Below, one piece after another: positions 56,968-64,000 of a stretch of 64,000 nucleotides of DNA. Source of the stretch: Methylobacterium amylolyticum (GTDB lineage Bacteria; Pseudomonadota; Alphaproteobacteria; Rhizobiales; Beijerinckiaceae); NCBI RefSeq assembly GCF_030700245.1, contig NZ_JAUYZI010000008.1, positions 62,001 through 126,000 of the forward strand. The letters run 5' to 3'. The position numbers were made by a program, and so were the translations under genes. The number at the start of each line of letters is the position of its first letter. Position 1 is the stretch's first letter. The notes beneath the pieces are model-generated. The model saw only the letters and a list, made by a program, of their open reading frames with translations, had not been told where the DNA came from and did no database searches.

Positions 56968-57900
56968 ATGAACATGCCCGTCCTCAACGTGCCGGCCGCG
57001 CCGCCGGCGACGGATCCGCTCGACAGCCTGTTCGACACGCTGTTCCGGCCGATGAACGCGCAGGGCGTCTACGCCCGCACCGGCGCCTACGAGTCCGTGG
57101 TCGAGGCGCTGGCCGCGCTGATCTCGTCGCGCCGGGAAGAGGCCACCGAGGTGTTCCGCTTTCCGCCGGTGATGAGCCGGGCGCACCTGGAGCGGCACGG
57201 CTACCTCAAGAGCTTCCCGAACCTGCTCGGCTGCGTCTCCTGCCTGGAGGGCAGCGAGGCGGAGATCCGCGCGGCGGCCGACCGCCACCTCGCCGGCGGC
57301 GACTGGACCACGGGGCTCGAGACCGCCGACCTCGTTCTGACGCCGGCCGCCTGCTATCCCGTCTACCCGATCGCCGCCGCGCGGGGCGCCGTGCCGCGGA
57401 GCGGCTACCGCTTTGACGTGGCCTGCGACTGCTTCCGCCGCGAACCCTCGCCGCATCTCGACCGCCTGCAATCGTTCCGGATGCGGGAATACGTCCGGGT
57501 CGGCACGCCGGAGCAGGTCGCCGCCTTCCGCGAGAGCTGGATCGCCCGCGCCACCGCGCTCGCCGACGACCTCGGCCTGCCCTACACGGTGGAGCAGGCG
57601 AGCGACCCGTTCTTCGGCCGGCTCGGCCAGATCATGGCCTTCAGCCAGCTCGAGCAGTCGCTGAAGTTCGAGCTACTGATCCCCCTGCGCGGCGCGGCCG
57701 CCGGAACCGCGTGCATGAGCTTCAACTACCACCGCGAGCATTTCGGCACGACCTGGGACCTGCGGCTGGAGGACGGCGAGCCGGCGCATACGGGCTGCGT
57801 CGCCTTCGGCATGGACCGCCTCGCGGTGGCGCTGTTCGCCACGCACGGCGCGCATATCGCCGACTGGCCGGCCCCGGTCCGCGCCGCGCTGAAGCTCTGA
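56968..57900 (+). CDS. Amino acid:[carrier protein] ligase (class II aaRS-like)
   Basis: This 310-aa protein is homologous to the catalytic core of atypical seryl-tRNA synthetases and lacks a tRNA-binding domain. It has motif 2 CFRREPSPHLDRLQSFRMRE and motif 3 GCVAFGMDRLAVALF. Cys129, Glu174 and Cys277 stand at the same relative spacing as the zinc ligands Cys131/Glu176/Cys279 of Bradyrhizobium Bll0957, the founding member. That enzyme transfers Gly or Ala to the phosphopantetheine of a carrier protein instead of tRNA. Gly/Ala is therefore the expected substrate, but the exact amino acid is not proven. ATG at 56968. Confidence 0.93.
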   Translation: MNMPVLNVPAAPPATDPLDSLFDTLFRPMNAQGVYARTGAYESVVEALAALISSRREEATEVFRFPPVMSRAHLERHGYLKSFPNLLGCVSCLEGSEAEIRAAADRHLAGGDWTTGLETADLVLTPAACYPVYPIAAARGAVPRSGYRFDVACDCFRREPSPHLDRLQSFRMREYVRVGTPEQVAAFRESWIARATALADDLGLPYTVEQASDPFFGRLGQIMAFSQLEQSLKFELLIPLRGAAAGTACMSFNYHREHFGTTWDLRLEDGEPAHTGCVAFGMDRLAVALFATHGAHIADWPAPVRAALKL

Positions 57901-57911
57901 GCGCCGACGCC

Positions 57912-58886
57912 GTGGCCCTCGACCCGCACGTCCGCCGCTTCCTCGACATGATGGCGCTCGGCCGGTCCGGCACGCCGGACGTCGCGGCGCGGCGCGACGG
58001 CCTGCGCGCCCTGGCGGCGCTCGCCGGCCCGGCCCCGACGGGCGTCGCGACCCGCGATCTCGTCCTGCCGGGTCCGGCCGGACCGGTCGCCGCCCGGCTC
58101 TACGCGCCCGAGACCGGCGACAAGGGTGGCGGCGACAAGGGTGGCGGCGACAAGGGTGTCGGCGGCAGCGGGGCGGGGCTCCTGTTCCTCCACGGAGGCG
58201 GGCTGACGACCGGCGGCCTCGACACCCATGACGGGATCTGCCGGACGCTCGCCGCGGCGGGTGGCTTGTCCGTGGTCGCGGTCGATTACCGCCTCGCCCC
58301 CGAGCACCCGTTCCCGGCGGCGCTGGAGGATGCCCGCGCCGCCCTCGCCTGGACCGCCGCGCACGCGCCCGCCCTCGGCATCGACCCGGCGCGCCTCGCC
58401 GTCGGCGGCGACTCGGCCGGCGCGGGGCTGGCCGCTCTCCTCTGCCAGGAAGCCCGCGGCGCGGGTCCCCGCATCGCGGCGCAACTCCTGATCTGCCCCG
58501 TCCTCGACTTGGAGGGCGCCGGTCCGTCACGCACCGCGTTCGCCTCGGGCTACTTCCTCGACATCGCCACCATCGGCCGCGATGCGCGGGCCTGCGGGCT
58601 CGTCGGCCCCGGGGCCGCGCGGTTCGCGCCGCTGCGGACGGCCGACCTCACCGGCCTGCCGCCGGCCCACATCCACACCGCCGCCTGCGACCCCGTGCGC
58701 GACGACGGCACCGCCTACGCCGAGCGGCTGCGCGGCGCGGGCGTGCCCGCCGCCCTCACCTGCCACGCGGGCATGATCCACTTCTTCTACGGCCTCGGCC
58801 GCCTCGTCCCGCGGGCGCGGCCGATCCTCGCCGGCATGGCCGCGGACTTCGCCGGCCTTCTGACGGAATCCCGGGCCGCCGCCTGA
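57912..58886 (+). CDS. Alpha/beta hydrolase, HSL family
   Basis: This 324-aa enzyme has the HSL-type oxyanion motif LHGGGLTTGG, nucleophile elbow GGDSAGAGLA, acid residue in HTAACDPVRDD and catalytic His in AGMIHFFYG. It is an esterase or thioesterase-like hydrolase that may release the finished product from a carrier. The GTG start at 57912 lies 11 bp after the ligase stop; the frame stays open upstream over the ligase but that is a shadow. A 15-bp, threefold repeat encodes GDKGGGDKGGGDKGV just before the HGGG strand. Confidence 0.87.
   Translation: MALDPHVRRFLDMMALGRSGTPDVAARRDGLRALAALAGPAPTGVATRDLVLPGPAGPVAARLYAPETGDKGGGDKGGGDKGVGGSGAGLLFLHGGGLTTGGLDTHDGICRTLAAAGGLSVVAVDYRLAPEHPFPAALEDARAALAWTAAHAPALGIDPARLAVGGDSAGAGLAALLCQEARGAGPRIAAQLLICPVLDLEGAGPSRTAFASGYFLDIATIGRDARACGLVGPGAARFAPLRTADLTGLPPAHIHTAACDPVRDDGTAYAERLRGAGVPAALTCHAGMIHFFYGLGRLVPRARPILAGMAADFAGLLTESRAAA
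58116..58160 (+). repeat. 15-bp x 3 tandem repeat in the hydrolase gene
   Basis: GGCGACAAGGGTGGC repeated three times (the third ends GTC), coding GDKGG-GDKGG-GDKGV. Copy-number change keeps the frame and would lengthen a surface linker. Confidence 0.9.
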
Positions 58887-58916
58887 TCCTCCCCCCCCTC
58901 ACCCACGGAGACAGCC

Positions 58917-59174
58917 ATGACCCTGCGCCACACCATCGTCGACGCGATCGAGACGATCGCCCGCGAGCAGGACAAGCCGATGCCGCCGGTCACCGACGAC
59001 CTCGTGATGGTCGACACCGAATTCGACTCCCTGTGCTTCGCCCTGCTGGTCGCCCGGATGGAGGACATGACCGGCGTCGACCCGTTCAGCGACATGGAGG
59101 TGGCCGACCTGCCGGTGACGGTGGGCGATCTCGTCGCCCTCTACGACCGCGCCGTGCAGAAGCGGGCGGCCTGA
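58917..59174 (+). CDS. Acyl carrier protein (second carrier, CP2)
   Basis: The 85-aa protein has the phosphopantetheine site TEFDSLCFALLVARMED (Ser38) and a helix-III region GVDPFSDMEVADLPVTVGDLVALYD. It differs clearly from CP1 (FDSL versus GLSSL), so the two probably serve different loading enzymes. It is followed 5 bp later by the adenylate-forming ligase, its likely partner. The ATG at 58917 is preceded by a GGAGA Shine-Dalgarno. Confidence 0.87.
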   Translation: MTLRHTIVDAIETIAREQDKPMPPVTDDLVMVDTEFDSLCFALLVARMEDMTGVDPFSDMEVADLPVTVGDLVALYDRAVQKRAA

Positions 59175-59179
59175 GCGCG

Positions 59180-60541
59180 ATGATCCTGCGCGAGCGCCTC
59201 GCGGCCGCGGATCTCGGCGGCCTGACCCTGTCCGACCATCGCGGGCGGATGCCGCTCGCCGACCTGCTGCGCGGGACTGCGACGGCCCCCGCCGCCGCGG
59301 CGCTCGCCGGGCGCTCGGTGCTGCTCGCCACCGGCGGTCAGATGGCGGCGGCGCGGGCGATGGTCGCCCTCGACGGGCTCGCCGGCCGCATGGTGCTCGT
59401 GCCCCCCGGACTCGCGCCGGAGCACGTGGCGGCGATCGCCGCCGACGGGGGGGTCGAGAGCGTCGTCACCGACGAAGGATTTCCCGAGGCCGGGCTGCCC
59501 GCGTGCGTGCCGCGCGTTCCGGTCGAGGCGGCCTGCGCCGCCGCGGTGGAAAGGTCCGTGCCGACCGAGTGGGTGCTCGCCACCTCCGGCACGACCGGGC
59601 GGCCAAAGCTCGTCGCCCATACGCTCGAAGGGCTTGCGGGCGGCATCAACACCGCGGCGATCCCTGAGCCCGGCACGGTGTGGAGCACGTTCTACGACAT
59701 ACGCCGCTACGGCGGGTTGCAGGTCTTTCTGCGGGCGATGCTCGCCCCCGCCGCCCTGGTCCTGTCGGACGCGGATGAGCCGCTGCGCGACTTCCTCGCC
59801 CGGATCGGTGCGGCGGGCGTCACCCACCTGCTCGGAACCCCGTCCCACTGGCGGCTCGCGCTGATGAGCGCGGGCGTGAGCGAGATCGCCCCGCGCTACG
59901 TGCGCCTGTCCGGCGAGATCGCCGACCAGACGATCCTCGACCTGCTGCGCACCGCCTTCCCCGAGGCCCGCATCGCCCACGCCTACGCCTCCACCGAGGG
60001 CGGCGTCGGCTTCACCGTCGAGGACGGCCGCGAGGGCTTCCCCGCGGCGCTGGTCGGCACGCGGGCCGGCATCGAGATCACGATCCGGGACGACGGCCTG
60101 TACGTGCGCTCGAACCGGACCGGGCGCCGCTATCTCGGGGACGGGGCCCCCGCCCTGATGGACGCCGACGGCTTCGTCGATACGGGCGACCTCGTGGAGC
60201 GGCGCGGCGCGCGCTACCACTTCCTCGGCCGGCGCAGCGGCGTGATCAACGTCGGCGGCGCCAAGGTGCAGCCGGAGGAGGTCGAGGCCGTCCTCAACGT
60301 CCATCCGCGGGTGTCGATGTCCCGCGTCCGCGCCCGGCCGAACCCCCTGCTCGGCGCGATCGTCGAGGCGGAGGTGGTGCTGCGCGCTCCCGGCGCGCCG
60401 GAGGAGGCCGCTTCGCTCAAGAGCGCGATCATTGCCCATTGCCGGCCGCACCTCGCCCGCCACAAGGTGCCGGCGAGCGTGCGCTTCGTCCCCGACCTGC
60501 CGCTCACGGCCGGCGGCAAGCTTCTGCGGAGGGCGCCGTGA
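59180..60541 (+). CDS. Adenylate-forming acyl ligase (class I ANL)
   Basis: This 453-aa ANL-family enzyme has the P-loop-like A3 motif ATSGTTGRPKL (about 134-144), YASTEGGVGF (A5), MDADGFVDTGDLVER (A7), RSGVINVGGAKVQPEEVE (A8) and the A10 lysine in PLTAGGKLLRR (Lys447). The protein is shorter than typical acyl-CoA synthetases (about 500-550), with a compact N-terminal domain. It would activate a carboxylic acid as the adenylate and load CP2 or CoA. It shares a GTGA overlap with the next gene. Confidence 0.9.
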   Translation: MILRERLAAADLGGLTLSDHRGRMPLADLLRGTATAPAAAALAGRSVLLATGGQMAAARAMVALDGLAGRMVLVPPGLAPEHVAAIAADGGVESVVTDEGFPEAGLPACVPRVPVEAACAAAVERSVPTEWVLATSGTTGRPKLVAHTLEGLAGGINTAAIPEPGTVWSTFYDIRRYGGLQVFLRAMLAPAALVLSDADEPLRDFLARIGAAGVTHLLGTPSHWRLALMSAGVSEIAPRYVRLSGEIADQTILDLLRTAFPEARIAHAYASTEGGVGFTVEDGREGFPAALVGTRAGIEITIRDDGLYVRSNRTGRRYLGDGAPALMDADGFVDTGDLVERRGARYHFLGRRSGVINVGGAKVQPEEVEAVLNVHPRVSMSRVRARPNPLLGAIVEAEVVLRAPGAPEEAASLKSAIIAHCRPHLARHKVPASVRFVPDLPLTAGGKLLRRAP

Positions 60542-61281
60542 GCGAAACCCCGGCACGGGACCGCGTCGTCGTCGTCACCGGCGGCAGCCGGGGCATCGGT
60601 CTCGCCATCGCCGAGGCCCTGGCCGCGGACGGCCACCGGGTCGTCGCGGTGGCGCGGCGCTCCAGCGAGGCCCTGGAGGCGGCGGCGGGCAAGGCGGAGG
60701 GCCGGATCCGGTTCGAGCCCTGCGACCTCGCCGAACTCGATGCCCTCCAGCCGCTCGCCCAAAAAATCCGGGCGGCGCACGGGCCGGTCTACGGCCTCGT
60801 CAACAACGCCGCGCTGGGCACGCCGGGCCTGCTCGCGACGATGCCGGCGACCGAGATCGCCCGGCTCGTCCATCTCAACACGGTGGCGCCGATGGTGCTG
60901 ACCAAGCTGCTCGTGCGCGGGATGATGGCCAAGGGCGCGGGCCGGGTCGTCAACGTCAGCTCGATCATCGCGTTCACCGGCTACAACGCCCTGTCGGTCT
61001 ACGCCGCGACCAAGGCGTCGATGATCGGCTTTACCCGCTCCCTCGCCCGCGAGGTCGGCAAGCTCGGCGTCACCGTGAACGCGGTCGCGCCGGGCTTCGT
61101 CGAGACGGCGCTGACCGAGGGGATGGGGGCGGACGACCTCGCCAAGATCGCCGGCCGCAGCGCCCTGCGCCGCCTCGTCGAGCCGCGGGACGTGGCCGAC
61201 GCCGTCGCCTTCCTCGTGTCGGACCGGGCGCGCAACGTCACCGGCACGGTGCTCACGGTGGATGCCGGCAGCACCGCCTGA
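60538..61281 (+). CDS. SDR family oxidoreductase, FabG-like
   Basis: The 247-aa classical short-chain dehydrogenase has TGGSRGIG (about 14-21), NNAA (89-92) and catalytic Ser142/Tyr155/Lys159 (NVSSI, YAATK). It resembles 3-oxoacyl-ACP reductase and could reduce a beta-keto group on a carrier-bound intermediate, using NAD(P)H. The GTG start at 60538 overlaps the ligase stop (GTGA), so it is translationally coupled and closes the operon. It converges with the lytic transglycosylase gene. Confidence 0.92.
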   Translation: MSETPARDRVVVVTGGSRGIGLAIAEALAADGHRVVAVARRSSEALEAAAGKAEGRIRFEPCDLAELDALQPLAQKIRAAHGPVYGLVNNAALGTPGLLATMPATEIARLVHLNTVAPMVLTKLLVRGMMAKGAGRVVNVSSIIAFTGYNALSVYAATKASMIGFTRSLAREVGKLGVTVNAVAPGFVETALTEGMGADDLAKIAGRSALRRLVEPRDVADAVAFLVSDRARNVTGTVLTVDAGSTA

Positions 61282-61287
61282 GCGGCG

Positions 61288-62583
61288 TCACGGGCCCGCG
61301 CGCATCCGCTCCAGCACGGTGGCGTCGGCGTAGCCGTCCGGCGGCAGCCCCTTGGCCTTCTGGTAGGCGCGCAGAGCCGCGCGGGTGCGGGGCCCGATCT
61401 TGCCGTCGACCGTCCCGACCGGGTAGCTGCCCGCGTCGAGCCGGGTCTGGAGGTCGCGGCGCTCGTCCGCGCTCAGCATCCGGTCGCCCCGCGGCCAGTC
61501 CCGGGCGAGGCCGGGCTCGCCGCGCAGGCGGTCCGAGAGCAGCCCGACGGTCAGCGCGTAGGACAGGGCGGTGTTGTAGCGCAGGATCGCCGGGAAGTTC
61601 TGCGTCAGCAGGAAGGCCGGTCCCCGGGCGCCGGCCGGCAGGATCAGGGTGGCGGGGAGGCTGCCGTCGGCCGCCGGGTCGTCGCGGACCGGCCGGACGC
61701 CGAGCGCCCGCCACGCGTCGAGGCTGCGCGGGGTGGTCTCGTCGGCGAGCGCGAGGTCGAAGCCCTCCGGCAGGCGCGCCTCGTAGCCCCAGCGCACGCC
61801 CGGCCGCCAGCCCTCGGCGACGAGGTAGGCGGCGGTGGAGGCGAGCGCGTCCGGCACCGAGGTCCAGATGTCGCGCCGGCCGTCGCCGTCGAAGTCGACG
61901 GCGCGGGCGAGGTAGACGGTCGGCATGAACTGCGTGTGGCCCATCGCCCCGGCCCACGAGCCGGTGAGCCGCTCCGGCGGCGCGTCGCCCGCCGCCAGGA
62001 TCTTCAGGGCCGCGATCAGCTCGGTTCGCCAGTAGGCGGCCCGGCCGTGATCGCCGCAGGCGAGGCTCGCCAGGGCGCGCACGACCGGTCGCACGATCCC
62101 GGGATCGTCGAGCACCGCGCCGTAGCTCGACTCGACGCCCCAGAAAGCGACGAGGACGTGGCGGTCGACGCCGTAGCGCGCCTCGATCGCCTGGAGCGTT
62201 GGCGCCCACTGTTCCAGCTTGGCCCGGCCGTCGGCGACCTTCGCGTCGGTGACGCTCGCCTCGATATAGGCCCAGATCGGCCGCGCGAACTCGGCTTGGT
62301 TCCGGGTCGCGGCGACCGCGTCCGGGTCCGGGGCGAGGCCCGTCAACTGCGCGTCGGCGAGCGCCCGCGGCACGCCCGCCTCCTCCGCCGCGGCGGCGAG
62401 ATCGGACAGGCAGGCGTCGAAGGGCTGGGCGGGCGCGGAAGCCGCGGGTGCCGGGACCGTGGGCGCCGGGACCACGGGCGACGCTCCGGCGGCGGCCTCC
62501 GGCCCGGCCGCGGCCGGCACCGCGAGCGCCAGCGCGGCCAGTCCCGCGAGCGCGCCGATGAAGCCCCGTCCCCGATCCCGCAT
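61288..62583 (-). CDS. Lytic murein transglycosylase, MltB-like, with peptidoglycan-binding domain
   Basis: This 431-aa exported protein has a signal peptide, a Pro/Ala linker, then the SLT_2/MltB catalytic domain with Glu151 in VAFWGVESSYG and GSWAGAMGHTQFMPTVYL. A C-terminal PG_binding_1 domain (LQTRLDAGSYPVGTVDGKIGPRTRAALRAYQ) follows. It cuts glycan strands with formation of 1,6-anhydroMurNAc in the periplasm. The ATG at 62583 gives the signal peptide. Earlier in-frame codons add a less likely extension. Confidence 0.92.
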   Translation of the reverse strand: MRDRGRGFIGALAGLAALALAVPAAAGPEAAAGASPVVPAPTVPAPAASAPAQPFDACLSDLAAAAEEAGVPRALADAQLTGLAPDPDAVAATRNQAEFARPIWAYIEASVTDAKVADGRAKLEQWAPTLQAIEARYGVDRHVLVAFWGVESSYGAVLDDPGIVRPVVRALASLACGDHGRAAYWRTELIAALKILAAGDAPPERLTGSWAGAMGHTQFMPTVYLARAVDFDGDGRRDIWTSVPDALASTAAYLVAEGWRPGVRWGYEARLPEGFDLALADETTPRSLDAWRALGVRPVRDDPAADGSLPATLILPAGARGPAFLLTQNFPAILRYNTALSYALTVGLLSDRLRGEPGLARDWPRGDRMLSADERRDLQTRLDAGSYPVGTVDGKIGPRTRAALRAYQKAKGLPPDGYADATVLERMRAGP

Positions 62584-62664
62584 CCCGTTCCCCGCACCCC
62601 GTCGACCGCACATCGCCGACCGCCCCACCGTACCGGCGGCGCGCCGCCGACGCGAGGGCGCGGA

Positions 62665-64000
62665 TCAGCCGAGCGACATCCGCAGGGGCGGCTCCACGTC
62701 CGGCGGGAGCGGGCTCCTGTAGCCGCCCGGGCCGGCGCGGCGGGCGAGGTCGGCCCGGGCCGCCGCCCGCAGCTCGGGGTCGGTGAGCGCGCGGGCGGCG
62801 AGGCCGGCCATCGCCTTGGCGACCTGCACCGTGGCCTTGTGGGCCGCCGGGCTGCGCCCCTGCGCCACCACCTGCCACGTGTGGAACGGCGTGCCGATCG
62901 CCACCGTCGGCGCGTGCGCCTGGACGGTGGGCACCACCCAGCTCACGTCGCCGACATCGGTCGAGCCGATCGCCGGGTCGCGGACCGTGTCGATCGGCAC
63001 GAGCGAATCGGCGAGCGGCGCGTCGGTGCGCGGCTGGCCGATCGCGCGGTAGACCGCGTCGATGTCCCCGTCGGTGAGCGTCGCCCGAATATCTTGCGCG
63101 AAGGCGCGGTCGGCCTCGTCGAAATGCGGCGGGCCCAGCTCCTCCATCACCGCGTGCAGCGCCCGCTCCAGCGGCGCATTGGCGAGGATGTTCGACACCG
63201 CGCTCACGACCCGGACCTCGACGGCGGTCTCGGTCATCAGCGCCGCGCCTTGCGCGATCCTCTTCACCCGCTCCACCAGGGCGAGCATGCCCGGAAGGTC
63301 GCGGGCGCGGATCGAGTAGCGCACCCGGGCGCTCGCCTGGACGACGTTGGGGGCGATGCCGCCCGCGTCGAGATAGGCGTAGTGCACGCGCGCGTCGGAC
63401 GGCATGTGCTCGCGCATGTAGTTGACGCCGACGCTCATCAGCTCGACCGCGTCGAGGGCCGAGCGGCCGAGATGGGGCGCCGCCGCCGCGTGGGCGGGCC
63501 GGCCGGTGAAGACGAAGTCGGCCCGGGTATTGGCGAGCGCCAGCGGCGGCGTCACCTCCCAGAAGCTCGACGGGTGCCAGGAGATCGCGATGTCGGCGTC
63601 GGCGAAGGCGCCCGCGCGGACCATGAATGCCTTGGCCGCGCCGCCCTCCTCCGCCGGGCAACCGTAGTAGCGCACCCGCCCCGGCAGGCCGGTCTCGGCG
63701 AGCCAGTCCTTGACCGCGGCCGCCGCCAGCAATGCGCCGGCGCCGAGCAGGTTGTGGCCGCAGCCGTGGCCGTGGCCGCCCGCCTCGACTGGGCGGTGCT
63801 CGGCCACCCCCGCTTCCTGCGACAGGCCGGGCAGCGCGTCGTACTCGCCGAGGATGGCGATCACCGGACCGCCCTCCCCCGCCTCGCCGATCAGCGCGGT
63901 CGGGATGCCGGCCACGCCCTTCGTGACCGTGAAGCCGTGGTGGCGCAGCTCGGCGGCGTGCTCGGCGGCCGAGCGCGTCTCGGTGTAGCAGAGTTCGGGC
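62665..64000 (-). CDS. M20 family amidohydrolase, AbgB-like (5' end beyond window)
   Basis: The frame is open to the right edge, so the N-terminus is missing. The first visible residues (ELCYTETRSAAEHAAELRHHGF) are already the conserved M20 opening. Metal-binding segments follow: LGEYDALPGL, GGHGHGCGHNLLG and YYGCPAEEGGAAK, then RPAHAAAAPHLGRSALDAVEL in the dimerisation domain and HTWQVVAQG near the end. This matches AbgB-type p-aminobenzoyl-glutamate hydrolase subunit or related amidohydrolases. Exact substrate unknown. Confidence 0.9.
   Translation of the reverse strand, partial: PELCYTETRSAAEHAAELRHHGFTVTKGVAGIPTALIGEAGEGGPVIAILGEYDALPGLSQEAGVAEHRPVEAGGHGHGCGHNLLGAGALLAAAAVKDWLAETGLPGRVRYYGCPAEEGGAAKAFMVRAGAFADADIAISWHPSSFWEVTPPLALANTRADFVFTGRPAHAAAAPHLGRSALDAVELMSVGVNYMREHMPSDARVHYAYLDAGGIAPNVVQASARVRYSIRARDLPGMLALVERVKRIAQGAALMTETAVEVRVVSAVSNILANAPLERALHAVMEELGPPHFDEADRAFAQDIRATLTDGDIDAVYRAIGQPRTDAPLADSLVPIDTVRDPAIGSTDVGDVSWVVPTVQAHAPTVAIGTPFHTWQVVAQGRSPAAHKATVQVAKAMAGLAARALTDPELRAAARADLARRAGPGGYRSPLPPDVEPPLRMSLG

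Overview
The window is about 72% G+C and densely packed. Short intergenic gaps, frequent GTGA/TGATG stop-start overlaps and long spurious antisense frames all point to a high-GC alphaproteobacterium. A CtrA orthologue, FliX, a MucR/Ros regulator, a one-cysteine DksA, DUF2865 and DUF2189 proteins, a rod-binding (CheL-type) flagellar protein and a stand-alone amino acid:[carrier protein] ligase together fit the Hyphomicrobiales, most likely Methylobacterium or a close relative. That genus assignment is inference; no methylotrophy gene is present. I saw no tRNA, rRNA, CRISPR array, insertion sequence or prophage. Both ends cut genes: a YbhN-like membrane protein on the left and an M20 amidohydrolase on the right.

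Layout. 1-3.6 kb: a membrane protein fragment, fliJ-fliI, and ctrA facing away from fliI. 3.6-11.2 kb: a trypsin-like protease, a PIN-domain gene overlapping cysS, secreted proteins, creA, a DUF2865 protein and a proline/arginine-rich OmpA-family protein. 11.4-24.9 kb: an MFS carrier, a methyltransferase, a CBS/CorC hemolysin-like protein, gltX, a DadA-like oxidoreductase, a collagen-like lipoprotein, dksA, an MBOAT acyltransferase with its SGNH-like partner, a YegD-type Hsp70 and a HerA-like ATPase. 24.9-33.9 kb: the flagellar block fliX / flgI-cheL-flgN-like / flgE-flgK-flgL, interrupted by two small genes. 34.1-35.1 kb: a BLUF photoreceptor with a single-domain response regulator. 35.1-54.2 kb: mostly housekeeping and signalling (prfC, threonine aldolase, bS21, TerB, CidA/LrgA-LrgB, LhgO-like oxidase, MucR, a GH63-like glucosidase, a diguanylate cyclase, a soluble PAS-PAS chemoreceptor, slyX, succinate-semialdehyde dehydrogenase, a class II glutamine amidotransferase, a response regulator, a ThDP enzyme). 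54.5-61.3 kb: a compact carrier-protein biosynthetic cluster. 61.3-64 kb: a lytic transglycosylase and the partial M20 enzyme.

How parts work together. The flagellar genes, FliX, CtrA, a CtrA-like box upstream of flgI/fliX, and two well-spaced sigma-54 promoter motifs (upstream of flgI and of flgE) suggest a Caulobacter-like CtrA > FliX/FlbD > sigma-54 cascade. A 17-bp GC hairpin starts at the flgE stop codon and separates flgE from flgK.

The most interesting region is 54.5-61.3 kb. A class II aaRS-like amino acid:[carrier protein] ligase with its three zinc ligands intact lies with two different carrier proteins, an acyl-CoA-dehydrogenase-fold flavoenzyme, a flavin reductase, an adenylate-forming ligase, an SDR and an HSL-type hydrolase. 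A TATTAAC-N10-GTTAATA inverted repeat sits in an AT-rich divergent promoter at its centre. It looks like a small non-ribosomal pathway in which one carrier receives an amino acid and the other an acyl group; the product cannot be named from sequence.
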